Source: Panopea generosa (lineage: Eukaryota > Mollusca > Bivalvia > Adapedonta > Hiatellidae). Taken from it: a stretch of 64,000 bases of DNA. The notes under the pieces are model-generated. The model made no database searches. It worked only from the letters and a program-made list of their open reading frames with translations, and had not been told where the DNA came from. The stretch is from NCBI GenBank assembly GCA_029582155.1, contig CM055894.1:28495207-28559206 (forward strand). The letters run 5' to 3'. Made by a program: the position numbers and the translations under genes. Within the stretch, counting starts at the first letter, position 1. Each line of letters opens with the position of its first letter. Below are positions 63,530-64,000 of the stretch, one piece after another.

Positions 63530-64000
63530 TCCATAGTGCCTGTGATTTTTGGTACATCTTATTTCGTTTCTTTGATGTGTAGTATATGAGATTTGTTTTA
63601 TGTGTGGTGTGGTATTTAATATTTGTTTCCTGTGATATGTTTTAATATAGGATTTGTGTTTTCTTTGGTGCGGTATAATACATGATATTTTTTAATGTGT
63701 TTTTTATGTGTTTTCTATGAGCTGTGGTTTACGATGTTGGCTTTCCGTATTGTTTGTGGTCTGCGGTAATGGCGTGTTTGTTATGTGTAGTATATGATGT
63801 TTGTTTTCTGTGAGATATGGTGTATGCTATGTGTTTGTTCTTATATGTTATAAAATATGATATTTGTTTTCTTTGGTGAAAAGTACATAATTTTTGCCTG
63901 TGATTTGTGGTATATGTAGTTGTGCTTCATTGATGTGTAGTTCATGATTTTAGTTTTCTTTCTGTATTATATGTTATATGATGTTGTTTATCTGTATTAT
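63530..64000. repeat. Degenerate T/G-rich tandem repeats
   Basis: Phrases like TTTGTTTTCTGTGATATG and GTATATGATATTTGTTTTCT recur about every 40-50 bp to the window edge. It lies in the intron after exon 17. Confidence 0.65.

Overview
The window looks like invertebrate nuclear DNA, most likely from a lophotrochozoan and probably a bivalve mollusc. It is AT-rich, with small exons in large introns, several tRNA-headed SINE families, foldback elements and long minisatellites. The clade is an inference from this character and from the protein; the species cannot be named from the sequence alone.

One gene on the + strand accounts for essentially all recognisable coding sequence. It is a Dscam-family (Down syndrome cell adhesion molecule) homologue, read from a probable signal-peptide exon at position 46 to the first half of the first fibronectin type III (FN3) domain at 63149, after which it leaves the window. 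I assembled 17 exons whose splice phases all agree. They sum to 2854 nt, or 951 codons plus 1 nt, and give a signal peptide, Ig1 to Ig9 and the start of FN3-1. Every Ig domain keeps its two core cysteines and its tryptophan. Domain borders are always phase 1. Ig1, Ig2, Ig6, Ig7, Ig8 and Ig9 are each split by an internal intron, while Ig3, Ig4 and Ig5 are single exons. No arrays of mutually exclusive exons like those of arthropod Dscam1 were found.

Layout: signal exon (46-124); intron 1, about 24 kb, with microsatellites, SINEs, a foldback element and a 2.6-kb array of a 37-bp repeat; Ig1 exons (24039-24997); intron 3, about 15 kb, with degenerate repeats and a 4.9-kb array of a 44-bp repeat; Ig2 to Ig5 exons (39822-47072); intron 8, about 9.7 kb, with a TTAA-flanked MITE, a 39-bp minisatellite split by a 2955-bp TTAA-flanked element, and AT-rich repeats; Ig6 to FN3-1 exons (56774-63149) with short introns.

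The observations most worth checking are: (1) the 3' splice site of the Ig2 exon is the last of about seven tandem ~75-bp units, and the neighbouring unit carries an equally good, in-frame acceptor that would insert 25 residues; (2) the 2955-bp element has diverged terminal inverted repeats, TTAA flanks and a minus-strand remnant with a cysteine pattern like the P2X7 C-terminal 'ballast' domain; (3) the 39-bp minisatellite is open on both strands and places a GTAAGA donor-like motif in most units; (4) two SINE families share a body but carry different tRNA-like heads.
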